64,000 bases of DNA from Pusillimonas sp. UBA3987 (GCA_002384935.1 DGCD01000011.1:186001-250000); one strand, 5' to 3'. Numbered from the stretch's first letter, positions 24,842-35,800 are shown. Numbers and translations: made by a program. The notes: generated by a model from the letters alone, not told the origin.

Positions 24842-26470
24842 CTATCGCGCAAAGCGGCTCGCCGCGGGAAAGTCGATACGGGCGAGCAGCTGTAGGGTCT
24901 CTTGTTGCAGTCCTTGGTAGTTTTCACGTCGCGTTGGGTCGTCGATAACATTAGGGCTCGACAAAGCCTGTTTGCACGCTTTCAGTACCGTTTGCAAAGC
25001 ATTGCCGGCAAGCGTCGGCTCCCACTGGGGTAAGTTCATCGTTTTGCAGTCGTGAAAAATGGGTTGGGCTAATGGCATGGGGTCGGCGCTCGCGTTTGCA
25101 CTCATGAACAAATCCAGCAGGGCGATGCGAGTTCGGAATTGATCACGTCCGCTAAAGGTTGATTGCAGCAGGTCTTGATAAAACTGCATTGCCTGTTCAT
25201 GTTGGCCGTTGTTTGTGGCGTCCCGTGCTTCTTTTTGTGTCTTTTCGAATGGGTCGTTGGCCGCTGCGCCGCTACCTGATGCACGACAGTCGGAAAGCCA
25301 CTGGCGTGTGTCGTCGCTGGCGAAAGGCATACCATCGGAAAAGGTCAGGTGCTCCAGCTCAGGCAGCCGTTCGGTAAAGGCCAGCACATCCTTAACGATT
25401 GCCCGCCGCATCCGGGCCCCTTTTTCCCCCATCATTTCATAGCCGCGCGCAGATTCGTAATCGAGGTCGAGCCAGAATGGAAAGGACAGAATGCGCGATT
25501 CACAAAACTCAATCATGCCATCTGCATTGCCTGCACCGCATATGGTCTGGAAAGCATCCAGTATGGCTGAGGGGGGCGGGTTCAATGAGGTTGCGCTGCC
25601 TGTGGCAGGCGGCGCCGACAACAACGCGGCACGGGCAGCAAAGCGATTGACCTCGATAATGAGGGGCTGAAAACGATCGATGTTGATCAGCGCGCTGCTA
25701 ATGTGGCCCAGCGCATCCGAGATGGGGGACAGTGCGCGCACAATATCGTCGAGTGTCGATAACTGGTCGGGCAGGCCGGGTAGGGCGGCCGGTGCGGCGG
25801 CGTGCGGTTGATAAGCGCCCGGGGAGGCCGGGGCGGCACTGGTGTTGCCTGTTTCACCCGCAGTTGCGTTGCCCGTTGAGCCGGCATCCGCTGTTGCCGT
25901 GCCGTTGTCGTCATTGTTTGCACCGGGCTCGGGTATCACGTCGAGTCGTTTGATTTGTTGGATAAAGCTTAGCAATGGCGGTGCATCCGGGTCGCGCTCG
26001 GCTAGAGCGCTATCCATTCGGGAGACTGCATCCACCATTTTTGCGTGTGTGGCCGAATCAATTGCCGCAGGTGGGTTGTTTTCCAACCAGTTAGAAGCCC
26101 GTTCTGTCCACCACGACAAAGCATTGCGACGACCACGTAAACGTTTGAGGGGAGGGAAGGCTGTTTCCCAAAACGTTTCAATCAGGCCTGCCTGTAATTC
26201 GAGTCCGGCCTGCAGGCCTTGTAAGCCATGGCGCTCCATCCAGGCTGCACTTAGCCACGCGGCCAGCATGAAGTCTTTTGTCTGGCTGCTTAGCAGGTTC
26301 GTTCCTTGCTGCTCCACGAGTGTCCAGTCTACCGGAGAGGCCCCCGAAAGACTGGTCATTTTTTCTATTTCAGCGGCAATGACTTCATAACTTTCTGTGG
26401 CGCGTGCTTCTTCGCCCGCCGGTGCACTGTCTGAAATGGGTGTCAGCAGTGGCGTAACATCAATACTCAT
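24842..26470 (-). CDS. tssA: Type VI secretion protein TssA (ImpA N-terminal domain)
   Basis: A 542-residue protein with the ImpA_N domain in roughly the first 150 residues (ending ALSWWTERASNWLENNPPAA), a low-complexity Asn/Gly/Thr/Ala/Pro linker near residues 185-235, and a helical C-terminal part. TssA primes assembly of tube and sheath at the baseplate and distal end. It overlaps the end of the unknown gene at 26467 by 4 bases. The assignment rests on the N-terminal domain and locus position. Confidence 0.88.
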   Translation of the reverse strand: MSIDVTPLLTPISDSAPAGEEARATESYEVIAAEIEKMTSLSGASPVDWTLVEQQGTNLLSSQTKDFMLAAWLSAAWMERHGLQGLQAGLELQAGLIETFWETAFPPLKRLRGRRNALSWWTERASNWLENNPPAAIDSATHAKMVDAVSRMDSALAERDPDAPPLLSFIQQIKRLDVIPEPGANNDDNGTATADAGSTGNATAGETGNTSAAPASPGAYQPHAAAPAALPGLPDQLSTLDDIVRALSPISDALGHISSALINIDRFQPLIIEVNRFAARAALLSAPPATGSATSLNPPPSAILDAFQTICGAGNADGMIEFCESRILSFPFWLDLDYESARGYEMMGEKGARMRRAIVKDVLAFTERLPELEHLTFSDGMPFASDDTRQWLSDCRASGSGAAANDPFEKTQKEARDATNNGQHEQAMQFYQDLLQSTFSGRDQFRTRIALLDLFMSANASADPMPLAQPIFHDCKTMNLPQWEPTLAGNALQTVLKACKQALSSPNVIDDPTRRENYQGLQQETLQLLARIDFPAASRFAR

Positions 26471-27252
26471 GACAGAAGTGAAATGACGTGAACTTCTTCC
26501 AATTGCCCTTCAGGCAAAGCGCCAACAGCCAGATAGTCGGGTTTGCCTTCAATGCGTACGTAGTAACTTTGTTCCGGTGAAAGGCTGTTTTGCAGGCCCC
26601 AGGCTTCAAACGCAAGATCACCGATATCGAATTTGATACCTTGTAATTCGTATTCGTTAACGCTGCGCTCCGGCAGTGAGCCGGCCGGCCCCGCCGCATG
26701 GAAACTGATTTTTGCATCATTGCCTGAAACGCCCACCAACGCGCCGGGTGAAGTGCCCTTCGGTGCAGGGTGGGCCTCAAGCCATACGCCCAGGCGTTCT
26801 TGCGCATAAAGCCCAAAGCGTGCCGGCCATTTTGGGGCAACAGGCGCGTGAGCCCTGGCTACCGCCTTGGCAGGCCAGCGTGCATCGACCGGCGCAAGCC
26901 AGTCGGTTAGTAGCCCGGCCCGTTCCGGCGTATTTGCGGGAAGAGGCTCCCCCGAAACCAGCGCCAGACCGTTAACCGCTTTGCGTTGAAGGGTTTGCAA
27001 CGACAGCCGGAACAGGGCGAGGTCGCGCCGGTTTTTCTCACTTGCCAATTCCTGTGCAGAACCGACAAGAATGACAATGGCGGCATTCGCTTCGGCAGCT
27101 TCTTGCGCACTGGTCATCCAGGCGTTTTCGTTGTCGGCAGGCCATCGCTGCCCTTTGGGCGGCAAACCATACTGAGCCAATTGCATGGCTGCAGCCTGGG
27201 CTGGCGCATCGTTCGATCCAAGGTTGATAATCCAGGCACATTTATCAGTCAT
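26467..27252 (-). CDS. Type VI secretion-associated protein of unknown function
   Basis: A 261-residue soluble protein I do not recognise. There is no signal peptide or membrane segment. The N-terminal half looks alpha/beta, with a hydrophobic strand (AAIVILVGSAQEL) and a charged helix, followed by a Pro/Ala-rich linker and a C-terminal beta-rich region. ATG 27252 is chosen because AGGAAATC precedes it; the frame is open 42 bases further upstream into tssH. It lies between tssH and tssA with a 4-base overlap to tssA, so it is probably a cytoplasmic part or regulator of this secretion system. It does not resemble TagJ/ImpE. Confidence 0.72.
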   Translation of the reverse strand: MTDKCAWIINLGSNDAPAQAAAMQLAQYGLPPKGQRWPADNENAWMTSAQEAAEANAAIVILVGSAQELASEKNRRDLALFRLSLQTLQRKAVNGLALVSGEPLPANTPERAGLLTDWLAPVDARWPAKAVARAHAPVAPKWPARFGLYAQERLGVWLEAHPAPKGTSPGALVGVSGNDAKISFHAAGPAGSLPERSVNEYELQGIKFDIGDLAFEAWGLQNSLSPEQSYYVRIEGKPDYLAVGALPEGQLEEVHVISLLS

Positions 27253-27259
27253 GATTTCC

Positions 27260-29971
27260 TCAAGAGAACGTGGCGGTGAACTCGCCTTGTTCATCTACTT
27301 CAAGCCGGGCCGTCGATAGCGAATTGGCTTCCGACATGTGTTTGAGCAATGTGTTGGACAGCATCGGCATGATGTTGCCTCGCAAAATGAAGTCGATATT
27401 GCGGGCGCCGGTTTCAACTTCCGTGCAACGGGCGGTGATGGTGTCAATCACGGCATCCGGTATTTCAAGTTTGATCTTGTTGTTTTGCAGCATGCGGGCC
27501 GCCAGTTTATTCAGCTTGAGGCTCACAATGCCGCGCAGGGCGTCGTCTTTCAGGGTTACAAATGGGACGACCGTCATGCGCGCCAGCAGGGCTGGTTTGA
27601 AGTGATTCGACAAAATCGGCCGAATGGCTGCCTGAACGGCAGACATGGGAGGAGGTTCATCGCCCGAACATAGTTCGGTAATCACGTCGAGCGCCAGGTT
27701 CGAGGTTAGGAAGACAACGGTATTGCGGAAATTAATTTCCCGTCCTTCGCCATCTGAAAGTACCCCTTTATCGAACACTTGATAGAAAAGGTTTACAACA
27801 TCGAGGTGCGCCTTTTCTACCTCATCAAGCAAGACGACCGAGTAAGGACGCTGACGTACCGCTTCGGTCAGAATGCCGCCCTCGCCGAAGCCGACATAAC
27901 CGGGGGGCGAGCCGATAAGCCGGCTGACGGTGTGCTTTTCCTGAAATTCCGACATGTTGACGTTGACCAGCGAATGCTCTCCACCAAACATCGTATCGGC
28001 CACGGATAGCGCTGTTTCGGTCTTGCCGGTACCCGAGGGGCCAACCAGCAGGAAAATCCCCATGGGCTGATTGGGGTCTTGCAGACCCGACCGCGCCGAC
28101 TTGAGCACCTCGGAAATGGTTTCCAACGCGTAACCCTGTCCTTTAATGCGCTCGCCCAGGGTGTTTTCCAGGGTCAGGGCTGCTGTAGCCTGGTCACGCA
28201 TCATTTTGCCCAGCGGCACGCCGGTGCGGTCGGATACGACCTTGGCGACGGTATCGGGAGAGACGTCGACAAAAATCAGTTTCTCGTCAGTTTGAAGCTG
28301 GGTGAGCTTTTGTTCTGCCTCGATCAGAGCTTGTTCTAGATCGTCACTTGAGACGGTCGACGTATTGGCTTGCTGTGTGGTATCAATTTGGTTTGTTTGC
28401 TCTGCCTGAGCGGCGTCATTTTGCGTGCCTTGCGCGTTAACCGGCGCCATGCCGCCGGCACGTTGCAATCGCAGATCAAGCACTGCGCGCGCGGCATTGA
28501 ACTGTTCATTGAAACGGGCTTGCAGCGTGTCGAGCTCGCCCTGAACGGCTGTCATCTCGTCGTCGATTTCTTTGATACGGTCGGGGTTGATTTCAACGTG
28601 GTTTTCAACGTCGCGCAGCAGCCCGTTCTTTTCGCGTTCCAGCATCTGCAACTGGCGCTCGCGGTCTTCGATAAAATCGGGCTTTGACGATAGATTAACT
28701 TTGATCCGCGCGCATGCGGTATCAAGCAAGTCGATTGCCTTGTCGGGCAACTGGCGTCCGGTAATATAACGATTCGATAATTCGGCTGCCGCAACCAGTG
28801 CGTCGTCTCGAATCAGCACTTTATGGACTTGTTCGTAGCGGTCTTTCAGGCCACGCAGAATTTGTACCGCCATGCCTACCGTTGGCTCATCGAGTTTAAC
28901 CAGTTCGAAACGCCGCGCCAGTGCTGCGTCTTTCTCGAAATATTTTTTGTACTCGCTCCAGGTGGTTGCGGCAATGGTGCGCAATTCGCCCCGGGCCAGT
29001 GCCGGCTTGAGCAGGTTGGCTGCATCGCTGGTACCTGCCGAGCCGCCCGCGCCAATGAGCGTGTGGGCTTCGTCGATGAACAGGATAATGGGTTTGGTCG
29101 ACGCCTTGATTTCGTTGATGACGCCACGCAAACGATTTTCAAACTCCCCTTTTACGCCGGCGCCTGCCTCCAGTGCACCCATGTCCAGGCCCAGAATGGT
29201 GACGCCTTGCAGAATCTCCGGGACATCGCCTTCGGTAACGCGTAAAGCCAGCCCCTCAATGACGGCGGTTTTTCCCACGCCGGGGTCGCCAACACAAATG
29301 GGATTGTTTTTGCGCCGGCGAGCAAGGATGTCGACCATTTGCCGAATTTCGGCATCGCGTCCGAAAACCGGGTCTATTTTGCCGTCTGCCGCCTTCGCGG
29401 TAAAGTCTTCGCAGAAGCGCTCAATGGCCGATCCCGAGCGGGGGGCATCAGCGCCTCCTGCGCTTTGGCCTGCCCCCATTCCCACAGCCTCTGCGTTTTC
29501 TTTCGATGCGCTGGCAACCTGCCCGAGCAAATCGATGATTTTGTTTTTATCGAGGTCGGACAGCAGCGAAGCATACGCACCGCTGGCGTAAAACGAAGAC
29601 CGGGCAACGAATGCCGCAAATAAAGCACCCGAGCGGATCGTGCCTTCGTACAGGTCGACAGAGGCAATGAGCCAGGCATCAGCGAGCAAGTCGGGTAATA
29701 AGGCTGAAAACTGAGGGCGACCGCTATTGCCACTTTTGAAGCTTTCAATCACTTGTTCCAGCGCACGTTGTGCGCGGCCTGGGTCTATGTCGCCTTGTTT
29801 CAATATCAGGTGAACGTCGGTTCGCGAATCCTCGATAAGACGCACCAGCATGTGCTCGATTGTTATTTCGTAGTGTGTGCGGTTCAGACAAATACCTGCG
29901 GCATTTTCAAGGGCGTCGCGGCACGTCGGGTTAAGACGGTCGACAAGTGATTTGAACTCGACAATTTGCAT
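27260..29971 (-). CDS. tssH: Type VI secretion ATPase TssH (ClpV)
   Basis: A 903-residue AAA+ disaggregase that recycles contracted TssBC sheath. It has an N-terminal Clp N domain (residues about 1-160), a first ATPase with Walker A GDPGVGKT at 228-235, a coiled middle domain around 420-500, and a second ATPase with Walker A GPSGTGKT at 644-651 followed by SPPGYVGFGEGG. A Gln/Thr-rich linker of about 30 residues lies near 520-555. Seven bases separate it from the unknown gene downstream, and a terminator lies between it and the upstream hcp copy. Confidence 0.96.
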   Translation of the reverse strand: MQIVEFKSLVDRLNPTCRDALENAAGICLNRTHYEITIEHMLVRLIEDSRTDVHLILKQGDIDPGRAQRALEQVIESFKSGNSGRPQFSALLPDLLADAWLIASVDLYEGTIRSGALFAAFVARSSFYASGAYASLLSDLDKNKIIDLLGQVASASKENAEAVGMGAGQSAGGADAPRSGSAIERFCEDFTAKAADGKIDPVFGRDAEIRQMVDILARRRKNNPICVGDPGVGKTAVIEGLALRVTEGDVPEILQGVTILGLDMGALEAGAGVKGEFENRLRGVINEIKASTKPIILFIDEAHTLIGAGGSAGTSDAANLLKPALARGELRTIAATTWSEYKKYFEKDAALARRFELVKLDEPTVGMAVQILRGLKDRYEQVHKVLIRDDALVAAAELSNRYITGRQLPDKAIDLLDTACARIKVNLSSKPDFIEDRERQLQMLEREKNGLLRDVENHVEINPDRIKEIDDEMTAVQGELDTLQARFNEQFNAARAVLDLRLQRAGGMAPVNAQGTQNDAAQAEQTNQIDTTQQANTSTVSSDDLEQALIEAEQKLTQLQTDEKLIFVDVSPDTVAKVVSDRTGVPLGKMMRDQATAALTLENTLGERIKGQGYALETISEVLKSARSGLQDPNQPMGIFLLVGPSGTGKTETALSVADTMFGGEHSLVNVNMSEFQEKHTVSRLIGSPPGYVGFGEGGILTEAVRQRPYSVVLLDEVEKAHLDVVNLFYQVFDKGVLSDGEGREINFRNTVVFLTSNLALDVITELCSGDEPPPMSAVQAAIRPILSNHFKPALLARMTVVPFVTLKDDALRGIVSLKLNKLAARMLQNNKIKLEIPDAVIDTITARCTEVETGARNIDFILRGNIMPMLSNTLLKHMSEANSLSTARLEVDEQGEFTATFS

Positions 29972-30083
29972 GGAATGTTCCGGATAAGTAATTGCGTGTA
30001 GAGGAAAAATAAACCGCCTCGTAACGCCTATGCTCCGGTGGCGGCTGCTTTATTTTGAAAATTGATATAGCCGGCCTAAGAAT

Positions 30084-30122
30084 AAAAAGCCGCTCGAGCA
30101 CAATGTGTTCGAGCGGCTTTTT
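30084..30122 (-). terminator. Terminator between hcp copy 2 and tssH
   Basis: Arms AAAAAGCCGCTCGAG and its complement TTCGAGCGGCTTTTT form a long GC-rich stem with a short loop and flanking A/T runs on both sides. It can act in either direction; for the leftward hcp transcript it ends TTTTTATTC. It should reduce transcription from hcp into tssH and help produce excess Hcp. Confidence 0.85.
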
Positions 30123-30129
30123 GAAGGCC

Positions 30130-30618
30130 TTAGGATTTGGGCTGATTCCAGGAATCCTCGGCTTCGATACCATCGGGGGTGAATGTTTCAATGATGGTTT
30201 CGTAAGTGAAGGAAACGGCCTCCATGTGCCCCATGGACTTGTTCGCCGGGTCGAGGCACATAGGTACAAACTTGTGCATCGAAGTAATAATGGCATTCTT
30301 GATTTCAACCGTGTAGTAAAGCTCTTCCTTACCTTGTGGCGAAATGCGGTAGTACTCGAGTTTGGCGTCGTTAAGCTGCTCGCCCGAGGTCAGGGCTTGG
30401 AAAAGCTTGGGCGACGCCTTGTCGATTTCCTTGGTAACAGTAAGCGGACCATGAATGCGCTTGCCAGTAGGTAAGCCCGTCTGGATCGACTTGGGAATTT
30501 CAATGGTGTGGTCAACCCCTTGAACCAGAATGGTGTTCTCGTGGCCTTGAATGGTGCAACTGCCTTCAATTTTTCCTTGTGTCTGACCAGTAAGTGTCAG
30601 ATAACCTGGCATTGGCAT
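30130..30618 (-). CDS. hcp: Type VI secretion tube protein Hcp (copy 2, TssD)
   Basis: A 162-residue Hcp, near-identical to the product of 24281-24769 with 17 substitutions by my count, mostly conservative and clustered near the ends and around residues 111-135. Its place directly after tssC and before a strong terminator is the usual position of the main structural hcp. AGGAGACC precedes the start. The two copies flank tssH, the unknown gene and tssA. Confidence 0.96.
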   Translation of the reverse strand: MPMPGYLTLTGQTQGKIEGSCTIQGHENTILVQGVDHTIEIPKSIQTGLPTGKRIHGPLTVTKEIDKASPKLFQALTSGEQLNDAKLEYYRISPQGKEELYYTVEIKNAIITSMHKFVPMCLDPANKSMGHMEAVSFTYETIIETFTPDGIEAEDSWNQPKS

Positions 30619-30673
30619 TTTCGGTCTCCTTTATGCCTGTTGAACGAGCGTTTGAAACAAGTTTGAATCAACG

Positions 30674-32155
30674 TTAGCTTTTGTCCAGTTTGCCAACCAA
30701 CGACAGTGTGAACGAAGCGCCCATATACTTGAAATGGGGGCGAACCAGCATTGATACGCGATACCAGCCTGGATCACCTTCAACGTCTTCAACGTTGATT
30801 TGTGCAGTGCGTAGCGGACGTCGGCTACGAACTTCAGGTCCAGGGGCATCCATGTCTGCCACGTATTGCCGGATCCAGTTATTGAGTTCACCTTCGAGGT
30901 CGGCGCGCTCTTTCCAGGTCCCGATATTTTCACGTTGCAAAACCTTGATGTAGTGGGCAAGACGACTAACCACAAAAATGTAAGGTAGTTGCGTGCCCAG
31001 CTTGTAATTCGTTTCGGCTTCCTTTCCTTCCTTTGTGTTACCAAAGAATTTCGGCTTCTGGCATGAGTTGGCAGAGAAGAACGCTGCGTTGTCGCTGTTC
31101 TTGCGCATGGCCAGACCAATAAAGCCTTGTTCAGCCAATTCAAACTCCCGGCGCTCGGAAATAAGCACTTCGGTGGGAATCTTGGTTTGAATTTCGCCCA
31201 TGGCTTCATAGTTGTAGATGGGCAAGTCACCCACAGTGCCACCACCCTGCGGGCCGATAATGTTGGCGCACCAGCGGTAGTCGGCAAAGCTGGCAGTCAG
31301 GCGCGAAGCAAAGGCAAATGCGGCATTGCCCCACAGGAATGAATCGCTACCGGACGATACATCTTCCTCGTAGTTGAATTTCTTCGACGGCGTGGTGTCG
31401 TTGCCATAGGGGGTGCGCAGCAGGAAGTGCGGCAGTACCAGCCCCACATTGCGTGCGTCTTCGCTTTCGCGAAAGCCGTTCCATTTCGTGTACTGCGGCA
31501 TTTCGAAAATAGACGACAGGTCTTTCAGGTCGGGCAGTTTCGAAAAATCTTCCAGGCCGAAGAACTGAGCGCCGGCCGCGGCAATGAAAGGCGCATGGCT
31601 CATCGAGGCAACGCTGGCGCAGTATTGCAATAGCTTGACGTCGGATGAACCGGGGCCGAATTCATAGTTGGCAATAATGGCGCCAAAGGGTTGGCCGCCA
31701 AACTGGCCGAACTCAGCGGTATAGCAATTCTTGTATAGGCCCGACTTGGTCACCTCGGGCGAGTCTTCGAAGTCGCTGAGCAGATCGTCTTTGTTGACGT
31801 TCATGATCTGGATCTTGATGTTCTCGCGGAAGTTGGTGCGGTCGATCAGGAATTTCAGCGAGCGCCATGAGGACTCAAGGCGTTGAAATTCCGGGTGATG
31901 GAGAATTTCATTGACTTGTGCGCAGAGCTTCTTGTCGAGTTCTGCAATCATGTCGTCGGCCAGTGAAGCCGTGATGCGGTCGGTTGTGCGGGAAGGATCA
32001 AGCAGCGAGGAAATAAAGGTTTGAATGCCTTGCTTGGTAATGGCGTACGACTCGTCTCCGGGTCTTACCTTTGTGGTTTCCAGCAGCTGATCGATAAGGG
32101 AACCGCCTTCTGAGGGGGCGGCAGCATTGTCTTGTTTCGCTTGTTCTTCACTCAT
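30674..32155 (-). CDS. tssC: Type VI secretion contractile sheath large subunit TssC (VipB)
   Basis: A 493-residue protein of the EvpB/VC_A0108 family, with conserved stretches ESSWRSLKFLIDRTNFRENI, GDYEFG-like ANYEFGPGSSD and LARLTASFADYRWC. TssC forms the contractile sheath with TssB. The gene lies 23 bases after tssB and 55 bases before hcp, the standard tssB-tssC-hcp order. Confidence 0.96.
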   Translation of the reverse strand: MSEEQAKQDNAAAPSEGGSLIDQLLETTKVRPGDESYAITKQGIQTFISSLLDPSRTTDRITASLADDMIAELDKKLCAQVNEILHHPEFQRLESSWRSLKFLIDRTNFRENIKIQIMNVNKDDLLSDFEDSPEVTKSGLYKNCYTAEFGQFGGQPFGAIIANYEFGPGSSDVKLLQYCASVASMSHAPFIAAAGAQFFGLEDFSKLPDLKDLSSIFEMPQYTKWNGFRESEDARNVGLVLPHFLLRTPYGNDTTPSKKFNYEEDVSSGSDSFLWGNAAFAFASRLTASFADYRWCANIIGPQGGGTVGDLPIYNYEAMGEIQTKIPTEVLISERREFELAEQGFIGLAMRKNSDNAAFFSANSCQKPKFFGNTKEGKEAETNYKLGTQLPYIFVVSRLAHYIKVLQRENIGTWKERADLEGELNNWIRQYVADMDAPGPEVRSRRPLRTAQINVEDVEGDPGWYRVSMLVRPHFKYMGASFTLSLVGKLDKS

Positions 32156-32178
32156 GGTTGTGTGTCCCTGCCTTGCGT

Positions 32179-32667
32179 TTATTTATCTTCGATGCCGAGT
32201 TCTTTCAGTAAGCGGTCGCGGGTTTCTTCATCTTGAACCAGCGCCTGCAGCTTCTTGCGAAAGTCAGGAATGTTGCCTAATGGCCCTTTCAGTGCTTTTA
32301 GCGCGCCTCGCAGTTCGACGATATTACGCAGTTCGGGAACTTTCTCCACGATGTTGTCGGGTTGGAAGTCAGCCAGTGAGTCGAATTTCAGATTGACCGG
32401 GAGATTGTCTTCCGAGTCTGGTTCGAGTCGGTTCGGTACAGAAAGATCCAGTGATAGATTTTGTGCTTTCAGTACGTCGTTGTAGTTGTCTTTGTCGACA
32501 TTGATGGGGGCCCGATCTTCAACGCTGCGATCGTCTTCGCGTTGTGTGAAGTCGCCCAGGATCAAGAGTTTAAGAGGCAGCTCTACTTCAACTTGAGCGT
32601 CTCCGGTAGCCGGTTTATAAGTAATATTTACACGCTCTTTTGGAGCGACGGATCCCTCGCCTGCCAT
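32179..32667 (-). CDS. tssB: Type VI secretion contractile sheath small subunit TssB (VipA)
   Basis: A 162-residue protein with the family opening APKERVNITYKPATGDAQVE and the core LPLKLLILGDFTQRED. It pairs with TssC to build the sheath that TssH disassembles. AGGAGAC precedes the ATG. The 232-base gap upstream, before tssM, is long enough to hold a separate promoter for tssBC-hcp, but I could not identify a convincing one. Confidence 0.96.
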   Translation of the reverse strand: MAGEGSVAPKERVNITYKPATGDAQVEVELPLKLLILGDFTQREDDRSVEDRAPINVDKDNYNDVLKAQNLSLDLSVPNRLEPDSEDNLPVNLKFDSLADFQPDNIVEKVPELRNIVELRGALKALKGPLGNIPDFRKKLQALVQDEETRDRLLKELGIEDK

Positions 32668-32899
32668 AATTTAGTCTCCTGATTGATTCCGTTTTCGTTT
32701 AAGACGGGATAAAGTTGGATAAAGTTCCGGGGAAAGTCCAAAGATTTTGTCCGAGTGTGACAGAACTTGTCAATTGTTGTTTCCCAAAAAGCCCAGATAA
32801 ATAAAAGCACTACAACATAAACGGTGTGATTGCACCGGTGTGGGGCAGTTATTACGGATGTTGTCACTGCAGTGGTGCAAAACCTGCACGACGTTGGGT

Positions 32900-35800
32900 T
32901 TATTGTGCGGTTTGTTTGTTACCAGCATTTTGCGATGATGAATTAGACGAAGCATTGCCTTTCGCGGGAAGCTTCAGCAATGTCCCGGTAATGATCAGAT
33001 TGGTGTCTGAAATGTTGTTAAGGACTTTCAGCTTCTCGACGGTCGTGCCGAACTCTTTGGCTAATGAATACAGGGTTTCACCCTCCTTGACCCGGTGTTC
33101 GCGTGTCACTTGCGATGACGCGGGTTTTGTTGAGCCGGCTTTTTTTTCAGGCTGGGTCTTCTTGGCTTTGGCTGCTTCTTCTGCTTCGGCCAAAGCCTGA
33201 ACATGGGCAGGTTCAGGCGGGGGTGGCGGCGCGTTGATAATTTGCTGGGCGCGATCTTGTATGAATAGCGGTAACGGGGTCGAGGACTTTTCAACGACAT
33301 CGCCCGTCCAGCATTGGCCAACGCGCTGTGGCACTTTAACGCTTAGCTTGGATGGCGTTGCGCTAAGTGATGGTGTGCCTGTTTCGGACAGGTAGTCAAG
33401 GTGGGCCGCCATTTCCAGCAAGGCTTCCTGGCCCACCAGGTCGTATCTGACGTTAATGGTCTTGACGTCCAGGGCATCCAGTTGATCTTTTGCCTGGGGA
33501 AAATCATTGGGCGTGAAGATGCGTTCACCATCAACAAATTCTTCTACAAATCGGGCCATGCCCATGGGGCCGGGATAGCGGCGATTCAAAGACAGGTTGT
33601 CAATGCGTATCTGCAGTGTGACGTCACCACAGTGGTCGGGTGACCAGTCGAAACTGTTGGTGACCGCCATATTGAAGTTATCCAGCGTAATTTGCTCTTG
33701 CGAGCATTGAATCGACAGGTTCACTGCGTAGGGCTTGGCTTTCGCGCTGGGGTTTACGCCCACGGGGCGGGATGTGATAAGCAGGTTGGCGGTTTTCCCA
33801 ATAGAGGCTTGAGCCAACTGCTTTTTGACGACAGACTGTACCTGCGTGCTTACTGACTGGTTCAGGAACGGTATAAAACCCGGGTCGAAGGGAAAGGTCT
33901 CGCCGTTTTTGGTTGCAATGGTGAAGCTGCTTGACTGCTGTTGCAGGAACGGCTTGGCCGACTTGTCGGTGAAAGTCCAGACTGAACCTTTATCACCGAA
34001 AAGCTGTTCGGTCGTCTCTTGGGTGCTGACTGCCATTTGGGTTTTCCACAGTACGTCTTTTTCCCAGTCGCTTTGTACGCTGCAGGATCCTTGCTCCAGG
34101 ATATAGCGGGTGAGTAATTGCAAAGGGCCGTCTACAAGATGCCAGATGACCTGATCATCGGCCTTGTCGAAGCCTGACGATTTTTGGAAGGCTTTAAGGT
34201 TGTCACGCACATTCTGCAAGGCTGAAGCCTTCACCTCGGGCTGAACGCCGAAGGCGAAGTAGTTTGCCGCCAGCTCATAGGCTTTGCCTTCACCGCCAAG
34301 CGCATCCGAGGTTACCTGATCGAAAGCGTGCGCATACGAAGAGAAATTTTGTACGCCCTGAATGGATTGTGGAAAAGCCGACATGGGTGCGAATGTTTGA
34401 TTGGATACGGACGCTTTAATCGCACGTTCGCCGACACTATTAAAGGTGCTGAGCATGCCTTGGGCCTTACCCAAAGCGCCCGGTGCGGTTGCTGCGTGCC
34501 GCATGTCGTTGAATTCGCGTGCGAACAGCAACCAGCCGGGCAGGTTGTCGGCAGGCACCTCGGAAAATTCGCTTTTTAAGCGGTCGAACAGCATGTAATA
34601 AGGGCTGTTGTCAGTATCAACACGCCCTAGCATCTCGCGCCATGCCGGTTCGTTGCCAAGCAATTGCTCGCCGTTGTTAAAGGCCCAGGCGAAGCTTTGC
34701 CAGGTGTTGAATCGTTCCGATAAATACCAGGTTTCAAATGCGTCACGCCGGTTCTTGAACGTGGATGGATTGTCTACCGCCTGGCCCAGTTCATTCAGGA
34801 AAGTTTGCAGGCGCGCGTCGCCTTGTTTTGTCAGGCCCGGTTCAATCATGCCGCGGTTCGGCCCTTGGGTGCCGGGTTGCCAGAACTCGCGCAAAGTGAC
34901 AGGCTGAAGGCCAGGAAGCGCATTTGCCCAGGGCAGCAGCCATTCCAGTTGGGGAGACTGCGCCAGAATCTTGTCGAGCACCTGCCGGTTTTCTGTCAGG
35001 CGTTGCCGCAGGAAAGGATCCTCGATGGGGGTCCAGGCGATATAGGCCACCTCCATTTGGTTGGAGGCATCGACCACGCTTGGAGGCAGGTCGGGAAGGA
35101 GCGCCTGGATGACATTTGTGGGCATCTGAGGCATGGCCAGCAACTGCTCGTAGTCGGCGCCCTGAACCCGTGCTTGCGACAAATTCATGGTGCGAACGAG
35201 CGCCAGAACGGCATTGGCATATTGCGGGTCGTTCTGGTCGGCCAGTGCTTTACTCGACAGAAAGCCGTTGGGCGCGAATGTGTCCAGAAAACTCTGGTAG
35301 CCCTTAACGTAGGTATTCTTGATGTCTTGTTCAAGTTGCGTGATATCGGGGCTGAACGCCAGCCAGCGTGTTTGCCAGTCTCCTTCACGCTCCTGAATCA
35401 AATCAATAACCGACAAGATACGTTGCAGGTTTTCCAGCCGTGCCGTGTCGCTGCCTGATTGTGTGAGCGCATCTTTGGGGTAAGCGTTCTTGATATCCAT
35501 CAGGCTTGCGCGTGTCTGGTAATACGAAAGCGCAAGGAAAGCAAGAATGGCCGTGAAGATGGAAATCCAGAAAACAATGGCCAGGTTGCGCGTTACCAGG
35601 CGCCAGCGGTCGACGATAACGGTGGGCAGAAACGACCAGCGATCGGCCGGCAGCACGCGCTCAAAGAAATCATGCAGGAACAACCCCTTGTCGCTCGGTA
35701 TTTTCTCGGGGTTAGACGTGTTTACGATATGAGCAAGTGAACTGGGTATGTGCGTGCCGGTTTGCCGGGCGCTACTGAAAAACAGGCCGCGAACGAGCGG

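Noticed and set aside
24281..30618. hcp duplication as an assembly artefact
   Set aside because: The two copies differ at 17 amino acid positions and have different flanks, so they are genuine paralogues.
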